64,000 nucleotides of DNA from Microbacterium sp. EST19A (GTDB lineage Bacteria > Actinomycetota > Actinomycetes > Actinomycetales > Microbacteriaceae). The DNA is taken from contig NZ_JAHXYZ010000001.1 of NCBI RefSeq assembly GCF_019969685.1, positions 62,001-126,000 of the forward strand. The letters run 5' to 3'. The first letter of the stretch is position 1. Each line of letters starts with the position of its first letter. The notes beneath the pieces were generated by a model. It worked only from the letters and a program-made list of their open reading frames with translations. It was not told where the DNA came from and searched no databases. A program made the translations under genes and the position numbers. This document shows, in pieces, positions 51,624-61,062 of the stretch.

Positions 51624-52844
51624 TCAGAGCAGCACGGCGGTCTGACGGGCGATCTGCAGTTCCTCGTTCGTCGGGACCACAAGAACGGTCACGCGTGACG
51701 CGTCGGTGGAGATCCGACGGACGCCGCGATCACGTGCCTCGTTGCGCTGCGGATCGACCTCCACACCGGCGAATCCGAGGGTCGCCAGTGCGCCGGCTCG
51801 CACGCGCGCGGCGTTCTCGCCGACGCCCGCGGTGAAGGAGATGACGTCGACGCCGCCGAGCTGGGCGATGTAGGCGCCGGCATAGGCGCGCAGTCGGTGG
51901 ATGTACACCTCGAAGGCGAGAGTCGCCGCCTCCTCCCCCTCGTCGACGCCGGTGAGGATGTCGCGCATGTCGCTGCGCCCGGCGAGGCCGAGAAGTCCGC
52001 TGCGACTGTTGAGCAACGTGTCGAGGTCGTCGATCGAGAGCCCGGCGCGACGGGACAGGTGCACGAGGGCGGCGGGGTCGAGGTCCCCGGAGCGCGTGCC
52101 CATGACGAGGCCTTCGAGGGGGGTGAGACCCATCGACGTCTCGACCGAGCGGCCTCCGTCGATCGCCGTGACGGAGGCGCCGTTCCCCAGGTGGAAGACG
52201 ATCTGACGGAGGTCGGCGAGGTCGCGTCCGAGGAACGCGGCGGCCTTCTCGCTCACGTACTGGTGGCTCGTGCCGTGGAAGCCGTAGCGACGCACCCGGT
52301 GCTCCACGGCCAGCGCGGCGTCGATCGCGTAGGTGTAGGCGGCAGGCGGCAGCGTCTGGTGGAAAGCGGTGTCGAACACGGCGACGTGCGGCACGTCCGT
52401 GAACACGGCCTTCGCGGCGCGGATGCCGGCCAGGTTCGCAGGATTGTGCAGTGGCGCGAGCACGGCGAGCTCATCGATCTGCCGCTCGACGTCGGCGTCG
52501 ATGCGCGTCGGTGCGAAGAAGCGGGCGCCACCGTGCACGACCCGGTGCCCGACGGCGACCGGTGGGCGCTCCTCCAGCGACGGACCGTGGGCCGAGAACT
52601 GCTCGAGCATCACGGCGAACGCGTCATGATGGTCGGCGACGGGCCGTTCGCTGCGGTAGGTCGCGTCGAGCATCGTCGGCACGGCATCCGCTCGCGTCTC
52701 CGGGCGCACCGTGTGCGCGACGGGGCTCAGGTCCTGACCGATCCGCTCGATGAGTCCGCCGGCGAGCTCGTTCTCACTGTCGACGTCGATCAGGCTGTAC
52801 TTCAGCGACGAGGATCCGCTGTTGATGACGAGGATCGCGCTCAT
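51624..52844 (-). CDS. ackA: acetate kinase
   Basis: 406 aa. Phosphate-binding LVINSGSSSLKYSL, HRVVHGGARFF, HNPANLAGIRAAK, VFDTAFHQTLPPAAYTYA, HLGNGASVTAIDGGRS, and the late FTAGVGENAARVRAG are all intact. It makes ATP and acetate from acetyl phosphate, or runs backwards. The start overlaps the pta stop by 4 bp; a very long frame reaching to 54680 through pta is spurious. Confidence 0.97.
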   Translation of the reverse strand: MSAILVINSGSSSLKYSLIDVDSENELAGGLIERIGQDLSPVAHTVRPETRADAVPTMLDATYRSERPVADHHDAFAVMLEQFSAHGPSLEERPPVAVGHRVVHGGARFFAPTRIDADVERQIDELAVLAPLHNPANLAGIRAAKAVFTDVPHVAVFDTAFHQTLPPAAYTYAIDAALAVEHRVRRYGFHGTSHQYVSEKAAAFLGRDLADLRQIVFHLGNGASVTAIDGGRSVETSMGLTPLEGLVMGTRSGDLDPAALVHLSRRAGLSIDDLDTLLNSRSGLLGLAGRSDMRDILTGVDEGEEAATLAFEVYIHRLRAYAGAYIAQLGGVDVISFTAGVGENAARVRAGALATLGFAGVEVDPQRNEARDRGVRRISTDASRVTVLVVPTNEELQIARQTAVLL

Positions 52845-54967
52845 GCCGCGCCGCCCTCGGTGCTCTGCGCCTGGATCGCCGTGATCGCGACGGTGTTCAC
52901 GATGTCGTCGACGAGCGCGCCTCGGGAGAGGTCGTTGATCGGCTTGTTCAGCCCCTGCAGCACCGGTCCGATGGCGACGGCGCCCGCGGAGCGCTGCACC
53001 GCCTTGTAGGTGTTGTTGCCGGTGTTGAGGTCGGGGAACACGAACACGGTCGCCCGCCCGGCCACAGCCGAGTCCGGGAGCTTGGCCTTCGCGACGGCGG
53101 CATCGGCGGCCGCGTCGTACTGGATCGGCCCCTCCACCAGCAGCTCGGGCGCCCGCTCGCGCACCAGCGCGGTCGCCGCGCGCACCTTGTCGACGTCGGC
53201 GCCCGATCCGGACTCCCCCGTCGAGTACGAGAGCATCGCGATGCGCGGATCGATGCCGAACTGGGTGGCCGTCGCCGCGGAGGAGATCGCGATGTCGGCG
53301 AGCTGCTCGCTGGTCGGATCGGGGATCACGGCGCAGTCGCCGTAGACCAGCACCCGGTCGGCCAGCGCCATCAGGAAGACGCTGGAGACGACGTTCACCC
53401 CGGGCTTCGTCTTGATGATCTCGAACGACGGGCGAATCGTGTGCGCCGTGGTGTGGGCGGCGCCCGAGACCATGCCGTCGGCGAGGCCGAGGTGCACCAT
53501 CATCGTGCCGAAGTACGACACGTCGGTCACGGTGTCGGCCGCCTGCGCGAGCGTGATGCCCTTGTGTGCCCGCAGCCTCGCGTATTCGGCCGCGAAGCGC
53601 TCGACCATCTCGGGATCGGTCGTGCTGAGCACCTGCGCCGCCGTGATGTCGACGCCGAGCTCGATGGCCCGCGCCCGCACCGACGACTCCTCGCCGAGGA
53701 TGGTCAGGTCGGCGACCTCCCGCGCGAGCAGGGTGGCGGCGGCGCGGAGGATGCGGTCGTCGTCGCCCTCGGGGAGGACGATCCGTCGCCGGTCGGCCCT
53801 GGCGCGCTCGATGAGCCCGTACTCGAACATCAGCGGAGTCACGACACGCGACTCCGCCAGCCCCAGCTGCGTGGTGAGCTCGGCGATGTCGACGTGCGTC
53901 TGGAACAGCCCCAGCGCGCGGTCGTAGCGCGCGCGGGAATCCGGCGAGATGCGGCCGCGCGTGCCCATGACCCGCACCGCGGTGTCGTACGTGCCCAGAT
54001 CGGTGGTGATGATCGGCACCGACGACGAGAAGCCGTCGAGAAGGCGCACGATCGGCTCCGGCAGCGGGAAGGGGCCGTTGAGGATGATGCCCGCGATGCG
54101 CGGGAACGTGCCCGAGGAGTCGGCGAGCAGGGCGGCGAGCAGCACCTCGGTGCGGTCGGCGGGGATCACCACGACCGCCTCCTCGGTGAGCCGCGGAAGC
54201 ACGTTCACCATCGACATGCCGGCGACGACGATCGTCAGCGCCTCGCGGCCGAGCCTGTCGTCGTCGCCCTTGAGGAGCTTTCCGTCGACGGCGGCGAGGA
54301 TGCTGCGGATCGAGGGCGCCACCAGCGCACGGTCCTCGGGGATCGCCCACACCGGCGTCCCGGCCTCGGGTAGGGCTCCGGAGACCTCGGCGATGATGTC
54401 GTCGAGGGCTGCGGGATCCGCCCGGTTGACGACGACGGCGAACAGCTCGGCGCGCTCGGCCGCGAGCTCCGACAGGGCGAGCGCGGCGATCTGGCTGACG
54501 GCCGACCCGGTGCGCGCCGTCGTGGTGCCCAGCTGCTCGGCCTGGCGCTGCTGGTCGCGTCCGCTGAGCACGAGCAGCACGGGGGCGCCGAGGTTCGCAG
54601 CGATGCGGGCGTTGTAGCCGAGCTCGGCCGGACTCGCGACATCGGTGTAGTCGCTGCCGATGATCACGACAGAATCGCACTGCGCCTCGACGGCCTTGAA
54701 GCGGGCGACGATGGTCGACAGGGCCGCATCGGGATCGCGGCGGACGTCGTCGTAGGTGACGCCGATGCAGTCGTCGTAATCGAGATGCACGCCGTCGTGC
54801 GCGAGCATCAGATCGAGGATCTCGTCGCGTTCGGTGACCGAGCGGGCGATGGGACGGAACACCCCCACCCGCGGAGAGACGCGCATCAAGGCGTCGAGCG
54901 CCCCGAGGGCGATCGTGGATTTTCCGGAATGGCCTTCGGCCGAGGTTACGTAGATGCTCCGCGCCAC
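52841..54967 (-). CDS. pta: phosphate acetyltransferase, long form
   Basis: 708 aa three-domain enzyme. An N-terminal P-loop-like domain (SAEGHSGKSTIALGALDAL), a central DRTGG domain (about residues 215-330), and the C-terminal PTA_PTB catalytic domain beginning near RIVLPEGDDDRILRAA, with DGMVSGAAHTTAHTIRPSF and SYSTGESGSGADVDKVRAAT. It interconverts acetyl-CoA and acetyl phosphate. Together with ackA and with acsA elsewhere in the window, it covers acetate overflow and reuse. Confidence 0.97.
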   Translation of the reverse strand: MARSIYVTSAEGHSGKSTIALGALDALMRVSPRVGVFRPIARSVTERDEILDLMLAHDGVHLDYDDCIGVTYDDVRRDPDAALSTIVARFKAVEAQCDSVVIIGSDYTDVASPAELGYNARIAANLGAPVLLVLSGRDQQRQAEQLGTTTARTGSAVSQIAALALSELAAERAELFAVVVNRADPAALDDIIAEVSGALPEAGTPVWAIPEDRALVAPSIRSILAAVDGKLLKGDDDRLGREALTIVVAGMSMVNVLPRLTEEAVVVIPADRTEVLLAALLADSSGTFPRIAGIILNGPFPLPEPIVRLLDGFSSSVPIITTDLGTYDTAVRVMGTRGRISPDSRARYDRALGLFQTHVDIAELTTQLGLAESRVVTPLMFEYGLIERARADRRRIVLPEGDDDRILRAAATLLAREVADLTILGEESSVRARAIELGVDITAAQVLSTTDPEMVERFAAEYARLRAHKGITLAQAADTVTDVSYFGTMMVHLGLADGMVSGAAHTTAHTIRPSFEIIKTKPGVNVVSSVFLMALADRVLVYGDCAVIPDPTSEQLADIAISSAATATQFGIDPRIAMLSYSTGESGSGADVDKVRAATALVRERAPELLVEGPIQYDAAADAAVAKAKLPDSAVAGRATVFVFPDLNTGNNTYKAVQRSAGAVAIGPVLQGLNKPINDLSRGALVDDIVNTVAITAIQAQSTEGGAA

Positions 54968-54976
54968 GGGTTCAGC

Positions 54977-55672
54977 TTAGGCGGGGTCCGCTGTGCAGGA
55001 AGCGGACAGGGTATCGACGATCGCGGTGGCGTCCGCCTGGAAGCGTGCGTAGTAGTCGCGGTCGGTGTTGATCTGCACCCGGTGGATCGCGTGCGACGGC
55101 TCCAGCGCCTGCCAGTCGGGCAACCGGCCCAACCGCTCGTAGAACATCGTCGCCGCGGACGCGGGATCCATCCGCTGCTCGACGCTGCCCCACCACTCCT
55201 GCTGCTGGAAGAGGCCGATGCTGGTCGTGCGCGTGCCGTCGGGGTTGGTGAAGCCGCTGGTCTCCCAGTCGCCGTAGTCGATGTTGCGGAGGCTGCTCTC
55301 CCCCATCGCCGTCATCACGCCGAGGATCTGCCCGTCGCGGGCGAACCCCAGAGCGGATGCCGTGCGGATGATGGTCGCGGCATTGTCGAGCTGTTCGCCG
55401 CTCCAGCCCTCGATGCCCGCTTCGGGAAACGTCGTCGGGTCGTCCAGGCAGACGGCCTGAGGATCGCGCGCGAGTCCCAGCGGGATGAGCACGAGGAGAG
55501 CGACCCCGACCGCCACGGCTCCGGCGCTCACGAGGATCCGGCGCCATATCCGCCGGCGCCGCAGGCGGATCGCGGCGTGACGCCGGGCCCCGGGCTTCCG
55601 GCGTCGCGTCGCGGCCTTCTTCTTCCTGGTGGGGCGCTTCGCCGCCTTCCGTGTGACGCGCTGGGCGCTCAT
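54977..55672 (-). CDS. membrane-anchored lysozyme-like protein
   Basis: 231 aa from the ATG at 55672 (MSAQRVTRKAAK). The first 50 residues are extremely Arg/Lys-rich, followed by one membrane helix (about 51-72). The outer domain has ATIIRTASALGFARDGQILG, then VMTAMGESSLRNIDYGDWE, TSIGLFQQQEWWGSVEQRM and MFYERLGRLPDW. That pattern, with a Glu in the first helix and an SxGLFQQ motif, is common in actinobacterial lysozyme-like wall hydrolases. Overlaps the rhomboid stop by 4 bp. Confidence 0.75.
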   Translation of the reverse strand: MSAQRVTRKAAKRPTRKKKAATRRRKPGARRHAAIRLRRRRIWRRILVSAGAVAVGVALLVLIPLGLARDPQAVCLDDPTTFPEAGIEGWSGEQLDNAATIIRTASALGFARDGQILGVMTAMGESSLRNIDYGDWETSGFTNPDGTRTTSIGLFQQQEWWGSVEQRMDPASAATMFYERLGRLPDWQALEPSHAIHRVQINTDRDYYARFQADATAIVDTLSASCTADPA

Positions 55673-56289
55673 GCGGAGAGAGGGGCGCGGTCCGGTCGGC
55701 GCCGACGGCCGGCGAGCGCGGCGACTCCTCCGCCGATCGCCCCGAAGAGGTGGCCCTGCCACGACACGCCCTCGGCCGCTCCGAAGACGCCGGCGAGCAT
55801 CGATCCGCCGTACAGGGCGATGACGATGAGCGCGATCACGGCGTACAGGATGCGGTGCGCGACCCGGCCGGGCATGAAGACGCGCAGAACGACGTAGCCG
55901 AAGTAGCCGAACACGAGCCCGGAGGCGCCGACGGTGAGGGTGCCGGGCGCGTTCACGAGCCAGGTGCCGACCCCGCCGATGATCGCGACGATCGCGGTGA
56001 CCGCCCAGAATCGTCGTGCACCCTCGACGGCGACGAGGCAGCCGAGCGCGAGGAACGGCACGGAGTTCGCGATGAGATGTCCCCAGTTCGCGTGCAGCAG
56101 CGGGCCGAGCACGATGCCGCCGAGGCCGGTGACGTCCCACGACCGCAGGCCGAAACCGGTGAAGGAGCCGGGCAGGATCGCGTCCAGCAGCTGCACGAGC
56201 CACATCAGCGCGAGCAGCACGACCGGCGACGCGAAGCGCCCGAGCGCGTGGGAAGCATTCGACGTGTTGCGGGGCGGCGTGACGGTCAC
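55669..56289 (-). CDS. rhomboid-family intramembrane serine protease
   Basis: 206 aa from the GTG at 56289. Six hydrophobic helices. Rhomboid signatures are LHANWGHLIANSVPFLALG, the catalytic Ser in LTVGASGLVFGYFGYVVLR, and the His in VSWQGHLFGAIGGG. It cleaves membrane proteins inside the bilayer; substrates are unknown. The ribosome site is weak, so the start is uncertain by a few codons. It precedes the lysozyme-like gene with a 4-bp overlap. Confidence 0.9.
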   Translation of the reverse strand: MTVTPPRNTSNASHALGRFASPVVLLALMWLVQLLDAILPGSFTGFGLRSWDVTGLGGIVLGPLLHANWGHLIANSVPFLALGCLVAVEGARRFWAVTAIVAIIGGVGTWLVNAPGTLTVGASGLVFGYFGYVVLRVFMPGRVAHRILYAVIALIVIALYGGSMLAGVFGAAEGVSWQGHLFGAIGGGVAALAGRRRRPDRAPLSA

Positions 56290-56368
56290 CTGCTGATTGT
56301 CGCAGGCGTTCCCCGGAGACGACTGAGCATGGGCATCCGAGGGGAGATCCTGCGCGAGGGCAAAGAAA

Positions 56369-56457
56369 ATGACCCTCCGCGCACCCAGCAGAGCCCGGTT
56401 ACCCTTGCTGCGTTTCCGCCCTGGGGGAATTGGCCTGGATGCCGCCACGCGGAGAGC
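56369..56457 (-). ncRNA. ffs: signal recognition particle RNA, small bacterial type
   Basis: On the minus strand the conserved SRP Alu-less core is clear: CCCCCAGGGCGGAAACGCA, then GCAAGGGTAACCGGGCTCTG. The two asymmetric loops (GGAAA and AGCA) and the flanking stems are in the right order. Ends are set by pairing CTCCGCG near 56454 with CGCGGAG near 56375; TCATTTTCTTT follows as a likely terminator tail. It forms the SRP with Ffh for co-translational membrane targeting. Confidence 0.93.
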
Positions 56458-56559
56458 CGACACCCATCCTAGCCCGACCCGCGCGATGACTCGAATCGGG
56501 TGCGGTGTCGGCGCCCGCATCCTCAGGGGAACCTGCCAGAGCGGTGCACCCCGCACAGG

Positions 56560-56575
56560 GTTACGATCGAGTAAC
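56560..56575. promoter_or_regulatory. inverted repeat overlapping the moxR -10 box
   Basis: GTTAC-GATCGA-GTAAC is a perfect 5+5 inverted repeat. It contains TACGAT (56562-56567), a TANNNT -10 candidate 41 bases upstream of the moxR ATG. It could be an operator for control of the MoxR operon, but it is short. Confidence 0.4.
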
Positions 56576-56607
56576 GCGCATCGCAGCGCCGACGCGAGAG
56601 GGAACGC

Positions 56608-57597
56608 ATGCCAGACAACTCCCCCCGGATCCCGGTGATGATCGACGCTGACCAGTTCGCCGCGCAGACGTCGGCGATCCTGTCCTCGATCGGACAGGTG
56701 ATCGACGGAAAGCCGGATGCCGTGCGCAGCGCGCTCGTCTGCCTCCTGGCGGAGGGGCACCTCCTGATCGAAGACGTCCCGGGGGTCGGCAAGACCATGC
56801 TCGCCCGTGCTCTCGCGGCAAGCGTCGATGCGACGGTGCGTCGCATCCAGTTCACGCCCGACCTGCTCCCCGGCGACGTCACCGGCGTCTCGGTCTACAA
56901 CCCGGTCGACCGCGAGTTCGAGTTCAAGCGCGGTGCGATCTTCGCCCACATCGTGATCGCCGACGAGATCAACCGCTCCTCACCCAAGACCCAGTCCGCG
57001 CTCCTCGAGGCGATGGAAGAGGGGCAGGTCACGGTCGACGGCGCCACGCACCTTCTCCCGAAGCCGTTCCTCGTCGTCGCGACGCAGAATCCGCTCGAGA
57101 TGGAGGGGACGTACGCACTCCCCGAAGCCCAGCGGGACCGGTTCATGATGCGCATCTCGATGGGGTACCCGGATGCCGCCGCCGAGGCTCTCATGCTCCG
57201 CCAGCGCGACGTCGTGAATCCCCTCGCCGCGGTCTCCCCCGTGGCGAACGCGGCATCCATCGCGCAGCTCATCGCCTGGGCGCGTTCGGTGCACGTGGCT
57301 CCGGCGCTCGAGGAGTACGCGGTGTCGCTCGCCCAGGCCACCCGCTCCGATCCGAACCTCCACCTCGGTGCGAGTCCGCGCGCGACGCTGCAGCTCGTCC
57401 GATCCGCGAAGGTGTGGGCGGCGCTCGACGGTCGCGACTTCGTGATCCCGGATGACATCACCGCGCTGCTGATCCCGGTGCTCGCGCACCGGCTGCTTCC
57501 GGCGCGCGGTGCGCATCGTGCCGGCGCGCAGCCGGTCGAGGCCGCACTCACCCAGATCGTGGAACGGGTGCGCGTCCCCGTCGCGACCCGCTCCTGA
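56608..57597 (+). CDS. MoxR-family AAA+ ATPase
   Basis: 329 aa. Walker A LIEDVPGVGKTMLARALA, Walker B HIVIADEINRSSPKTQSALL, sensor LVVATQNPLEMEGTYALPEA, then ASPRATLQLVRSAKVWA in the lid domain. MoxR ATPases act as chaperones or remodellers for proteins with von Willebrand-type or DUF58 domains. First gene of the MoxR-DUF58-transglutaminase operon; a GAGAGGGA ribosome site precedes the ATG. Confidence 0.93.
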   Translation: MPDNSPRIPVMIDADQFAAQTSAILSSIGQVIDGKPDAVRSALVCLLAEGHLLIEDVPGVGKTMLARALAASVDATVRRIQFTPDLLPGDVTGVSVYNPVDREFEFKRGAIFAHIVIADEINRSSPKTQSALLEAMEEGQVTVDGATHLLPKPFLVVATQNPLEMEGTYALPEAQRDRFMMRISMGYPDAAAEALMLRQRDVVNPLAAVSPVANAASIAQLIAWARSVHVAPALEEYAVSLAQATRSDPNLHLGASPRATLQLVRSAKVWAALDGRDFVIPDDITALLIPVLAHRLLPARGAHRAGAQPVEAALTQIVERVRVPVATRS

Positions 57598-57610
57598 CAC
57601 GGATCCGCTC

Positions 57611-58801
57611 ATGCGCCGACGCCGAACCCTCACCCTTCGCGGAACGGGCGCGCTCGTCGCGGCTCTCGGGTGCATGATCGCGGCCAACCTCGCCGGCAGC
57701 CGCATCCTGCTGTACATCGGTCTGCTGCTCGCCTTGCTGACGCTGTTCTGCGTCGTCGCCGTGCGCGTGCCGCGTCGGTCCGGCACGGTCACGCGGCGCA
57801 TCTCCACCGATCTGCTCACGGTCTCTGAGGCCTCGCGGGTCACGGTGAGGTTCACGCTCCGGGCCCTGCGCGTGCCGCACGGACTCTGGCACGACGTGCT
57901 GCCGGATGCCGTGTCGGGAGACTCGGGCGGAGAGTATCCGCCCGAGAACGGGCAGCTCAGCTATCTCATCACCGGAGTGCGCCGCGGGATCTGGCCCCTC
58001 GGCCCTCTCATGCTCCGCACCGTCGATCCGTTCGGCCTCGCCCAGCGCGAGCAGTCCTTCGGCGACACCCGGAGCATCACGGTGGTCCCCGAGATCTTCA
58101 CGCTCGCTCCCCTCGCGGTCCGAGTGGGCGCTGCGGGCGGCACGGCCCACACCTCGTCCAGCAGACTCGGCCAGGGCAGCGACAACCTGTCCCCGCGCGG
58201 TTACATCCCCGGCGACTCCATGCGCCGCATCCACTGGCGGGCGACGGCCCATCGCGGGCAGCTGATGGTGCGGCAGGAGGAAGAGGAGTCCAGTCCCGAC
58301 GCCGTGGTCGTGATCGATCGCAGCAGCCGGCACTGGGACCTTCCGGGCGCCGATGCCGATCCCGCCTTCGAGGCAGCGGTGTCGCTGTGCGCCTCGTCCG
58401 CCGTCCACCTGGCGTCCGAGGGATACAGCGTCGACGTGATGGACAGTGCCGGCGGGCTCCTGGGCACGCTGCGCGGCCATGAGGACGACCGCGACGGGCT
58501 GCTCGTCGCCCTCGCCACGGTCGGTCCCCGCGGTGACAGCCGTGATCTCGCGACGCTCATCGGCGGAACGCCGCCCGGACCGCTCGTGTACATCACGGGC
58601 CGTCTCGACGAGGAGGACGCGGCGCTGCTGCGCCCGTCCGGTGCGGCCGCGCCCATGCTGTTCAGCACCGAGCTGCTCCCCGGGGCCGCGGACGCGGCGA
58701 GGCAGCACGGCTGGACCGTGTCGCCCCTCGGCGCGGACGTCGCCGAAGCGTGGGAGGACGCGGTCTCCGCGCGGATCGGAGTCGGCGATGTTCCGGGCTG
58801 A
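57611..58801 (+). CDS. DUF58 protein
   Basis: 396 aa from the ATG at 57611, 13 bases after moxR; a longer frame reads back into moxR. Two N-terminal membrane helices (about 12-45), then a beta-rich region and the DUF58 signature DNLSPRGYIPGDSMRRIHWR with an adjoining von Willebrand-like SPDAVVVIDRSSRHWD. DUF58 partners of MoxR are widespread with no agreed function. It overlaps the transglutaminase gene by 14 bp. Confidence 0.9.
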   Translation: MRRRRTLTLRGTGALVAALGCMIAANLAGSRILLYIGLLLALLTLFCVVAVRVPRRSGTVTRRISTDLLTVSEASRVTVRFTLRALRVPHGLWHDVLPDAVSGDSGGEYPPENGQLSYLITGVRRGIWPLGPLMLRTVDPFGLAQREQSFGDTRSITVVPEIFTLAPLAVRVGAAGGTAHTSSSRLGQGSDNLSPRGYIPGDSMRRIHWRATAHRGQLMVRQEEEESSPDAVVVIDRSSRHWDLPGADADPAFEAAVSLCASSAVHLASEGYSVDVMDSAGGLLGTLRGHEDDRDGLLVALATVGPRGDSRDLATLIGGTPPGPLVYITGRLDEEDAALLRPSGAAAPMLFSTELLPGAADAARQHGWTVSPLGADVAEAWEDAVSARIGVGDVPG

Positions 58802-61055
58802 GAGCGCACGCGCGACGGCGGGCGCGCCGCCTCGCACGCCGCCTCGCTGGCACCGTGACCGCGACGACCCGTCGGGTGTCGTCGCGCCGGGCGCGCTGGC
58901 CGCCGTGGCGGCCTTCGTGGCGATGTGGCCGTTCACCTCCGTCATCGAGGCGGGCGAGTGGTCGCTCACCGTCGTGCTCGTCGTCGTCACGACGGTGGGA
59001 TCCGGGATGCTGATGCGGTGGCTGCTGCGGCGGCAGCGTCCGTGGCTGCGCGACCTGGCGACGTTCGCCGTGCAGATCGTGGTCGCGGTCGCCGTGGTGA
59101 CGCAGCTCATCGCCGGCGACACCGCGTTCCTCGGCCTCTTCCCCACGTCGGCGACGGTGTCGGTCTTCGCGGCGCTCGGAGCATCGGCCGGAGAGCAGAT
59201 CGTCTTCGGCACCGCTCCCCTCGACTCCTCGCCCGGGCTGGCGGCACTCATGGGAGCCGGATTCGCCGTCGTCGCGATCCTCCTCGATCATCTCGTGGCG
59301 CACCGCTCCGCCGTCATCGCCGCCCTGCTGACCGGGTCGATCGGCGCGATCCCGATGATCGTCACCCTCGGTGATGTCAACGTCGTCTGGTTCGCGATGT
59401 TCGGCGTGCTCGTGCTCGTCCTGTTCCGTTTCACCGCGCGACGGCATCCGCTCTCCCCTCGACGATCCGCCACCTCGATCGCCGTCGCCGTCGGCGCGGC
59501 GGCGCTCGCGGCGACGGTCGCGATCGCCCCGGCGCTCCCTGTGGCCGCGAATCTCGCCGGCACCGGTGTCGGGGTCACCGTCGACGCGTCGCTGCGCCTC
59601 GGCGACGACCTGCGCCAGCCGAATCCGGTCGAGGTGCTGACCGTCGCGGCGAAGGGAGACATCGCCCCGTACCTGCGCCTCACCACACTGTCGCGCTTCG
59701 ACGGTCGCGTCTGGCAGCCGGACCGCGGCGACCTGCAGTCGCAGCGCGACGGCTTCGGCGAGCCGGAGTGGGGCGCGGACATCGCGACCGAGGAGCAGAC
59801 GACATCGATCCGCATCCTCCGCATGTCGAGCTCCTGGCTTCCGGTGCCGTATCCGGCGACGGACGTGCAGGGCGTGGGCGGCACCTGGCGGGTGGCGGTC
59901 GACAACCGCACGCTCGTCTCGCGCAGTGCGGACGCCGCCGGCAACGACTACACCGTCAGCTCCTCGCGGGTCATCCCGACCCTCGAGCAGATCCGTGCCC
60001 TCGACGCGGCGGAGCCCGTCGCCGATCCCGACGAGGAGCCGGTGGAACTGCCCGGCATCATCGCCTCGCTCGCTGCTGAGGTCACGGCGGACTCCGGCAC
60101 CGACTACGACCGTCTCGTCGCCCTGCAGACCTGGTTCCGCTCAGAGTTCCAGTACTCGCTGGAGACCCCGGTGGAAGAGGGCTTCGACGGCACCGGCGCG
60201 GAAGCCGTCGCGCAGTTCCTCGATGAGCGGTCCGGCTACTGCGTGCACTTCGCGGGCGCGTTCGCGCTGATGGCGGAGAGCCTCGGGATGCAGACGCGCA
60301 TCGTCGTCGGCTACCTCCCCGGTTCGCTGACCGATGAGAAACGCGGCGAGGAATCCGTGTTCTCGGTGTCGAGCGACCAGCTGCACTCCTGGCCCGAGGT
60401 GCTGTTCCCCGGGGTCGGCTGGATCCCGTTCGAGCCGACCGCATCGCTCGGCGTACCGACCGCGTTCCGCGCGGGAACGGTCGACGGCAGCGGAACCGGC
60501 GGATCTGCGACTCCGGCACCGACCGCGGCCCCGCAGACCGAGGAGACTCAAGGTCCCGAGATCGACCGCGGCGACGCCGGAGCGGATCCCGGGGCGACCG
60601 GAGAGCTGCGCAGCCTCGACCCGATGCCCGTGGTGCTCACGGTCGCCGGTGTGCTCATCCTGCTGCTGCTGCCCGCCCTGATCCGGCGAACCGAGCGCGG
60701 GTTGCGTCTGCGCCGCGCCCGGCGCGGAGACCCCGCGGCGGTGTGGGCCGAGCTGCGCGACACTCTGCTCGATCTGCAGCTGCCGATGTCCGATGCGGAC
60801 ACCCCGCGGATGAGGGCGGCGGAGCTGGTGCGGCAGAACGACGTGGACGCTGCGGCGATGAAAGAGCTGACGGATGCCGTCGAGCGGGCGAACTATGCGC
60901 GCTCGGACGCAGAGCCCGTCGATCTCGCCGCACCGCTGAGCACGGTGCTCACGCGTCTGCGCCGCAGCGTCGATCGCCCGATGCAGGTGCGCGCCGTGCT
61001 CCTGCCCCGCTCGCTGTTCGCGACCCGGAACCCCGGCACCGCCGCGACGGCCTGA
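58788..61055 (+). CDS. TgpA-like membrane transglutaminase
   Basis: 755 aa from the ATG at 58788. At least six hydrophobic helices in residues about 28-260, then a large extracytoplasmic part. The transglutaminase triad is in ERSGYCVHFAGAFALMAESL (Cys), VSSDQLHSWPEVLFPGVGWI (His), and FEPTASLG (Asp/Glu region). A final membrane helix (about 610-632) leads into a cytoplasmic DUF4129-like tail. Actinobacterial homologues occur with MoxR and DUF58, as here. It is convergent with trhO. Confidence 0.92.
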   Translation: MFRAESARATAGAPPRTPPRWHRDRDDPSGVVAPGALAAVAAFVAMWPFTSVIEAGEWSLTVVLVVVTTVGSGMLMRWLLRRQRPWLRDLATFAVQIVVAVAVVTQLIAGDTAFLGLFPTSATVSVFAALGASAGEQIVFGTAPLDSSPGLAALMGAGFAVVAILLDHLVAHRSAVIAALLTGSIGAIPMIVTLGDVNVVWFAMFGVLVLVLFRFTARRHPLSPRRSATSIAVAVGAAALAATVAIAPALPVAANLAGTGVGVTVDASLRLGDDLRQPNPVEVLTVAAKGDIAPYLRLTTLSRFDGRVWQPDRGDLQSQRDGFGEPEWGADIATEEQTTSIRILRMSSSWLPVPYPATDVQGVGGTWRVAVDNRTLVSRSADAAGNDYTVSSSRVIPTLEQIRALDAAEPVADPDEEPVELPGIIASLAAEVTADSGTDYDRLVALQTWFRSEFQYSLETPVEEGFDGTGAEAVAQFLDERSGYCVHFAGAFALMAESLGMQTRIVVGYLPGSLTDEKRGEESVFSVSSDQLHSWPEVLFPGVGWIPFEPTASLGVPTAFRAGTVDGSGTGGSATPAPTAAPQTEETQGPEIDRGDAGADPGATGELRSLDPMPVVLTVAGVLILLLLPALIRRTERGLRLRRARRGDPAAVWAELRDTLLDLQLPMSDADTPRMRAAELVRQNDVDAAAMKELTDAVERANYARSDAEPVDLAAPLSTVLTRLRRSVDRPMQVRAVLLPRSLFATRNPGTAATA

Positions 61056-61062
61056 GCGACGT

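Noticed and set aside
51624..54680. 1018-codon frame joining pta shadow and ackA
   Set aside because: Only its last 406 codons are a real protein (AckA); the rest is pta read in the wrong frame, so it is not a fusion.
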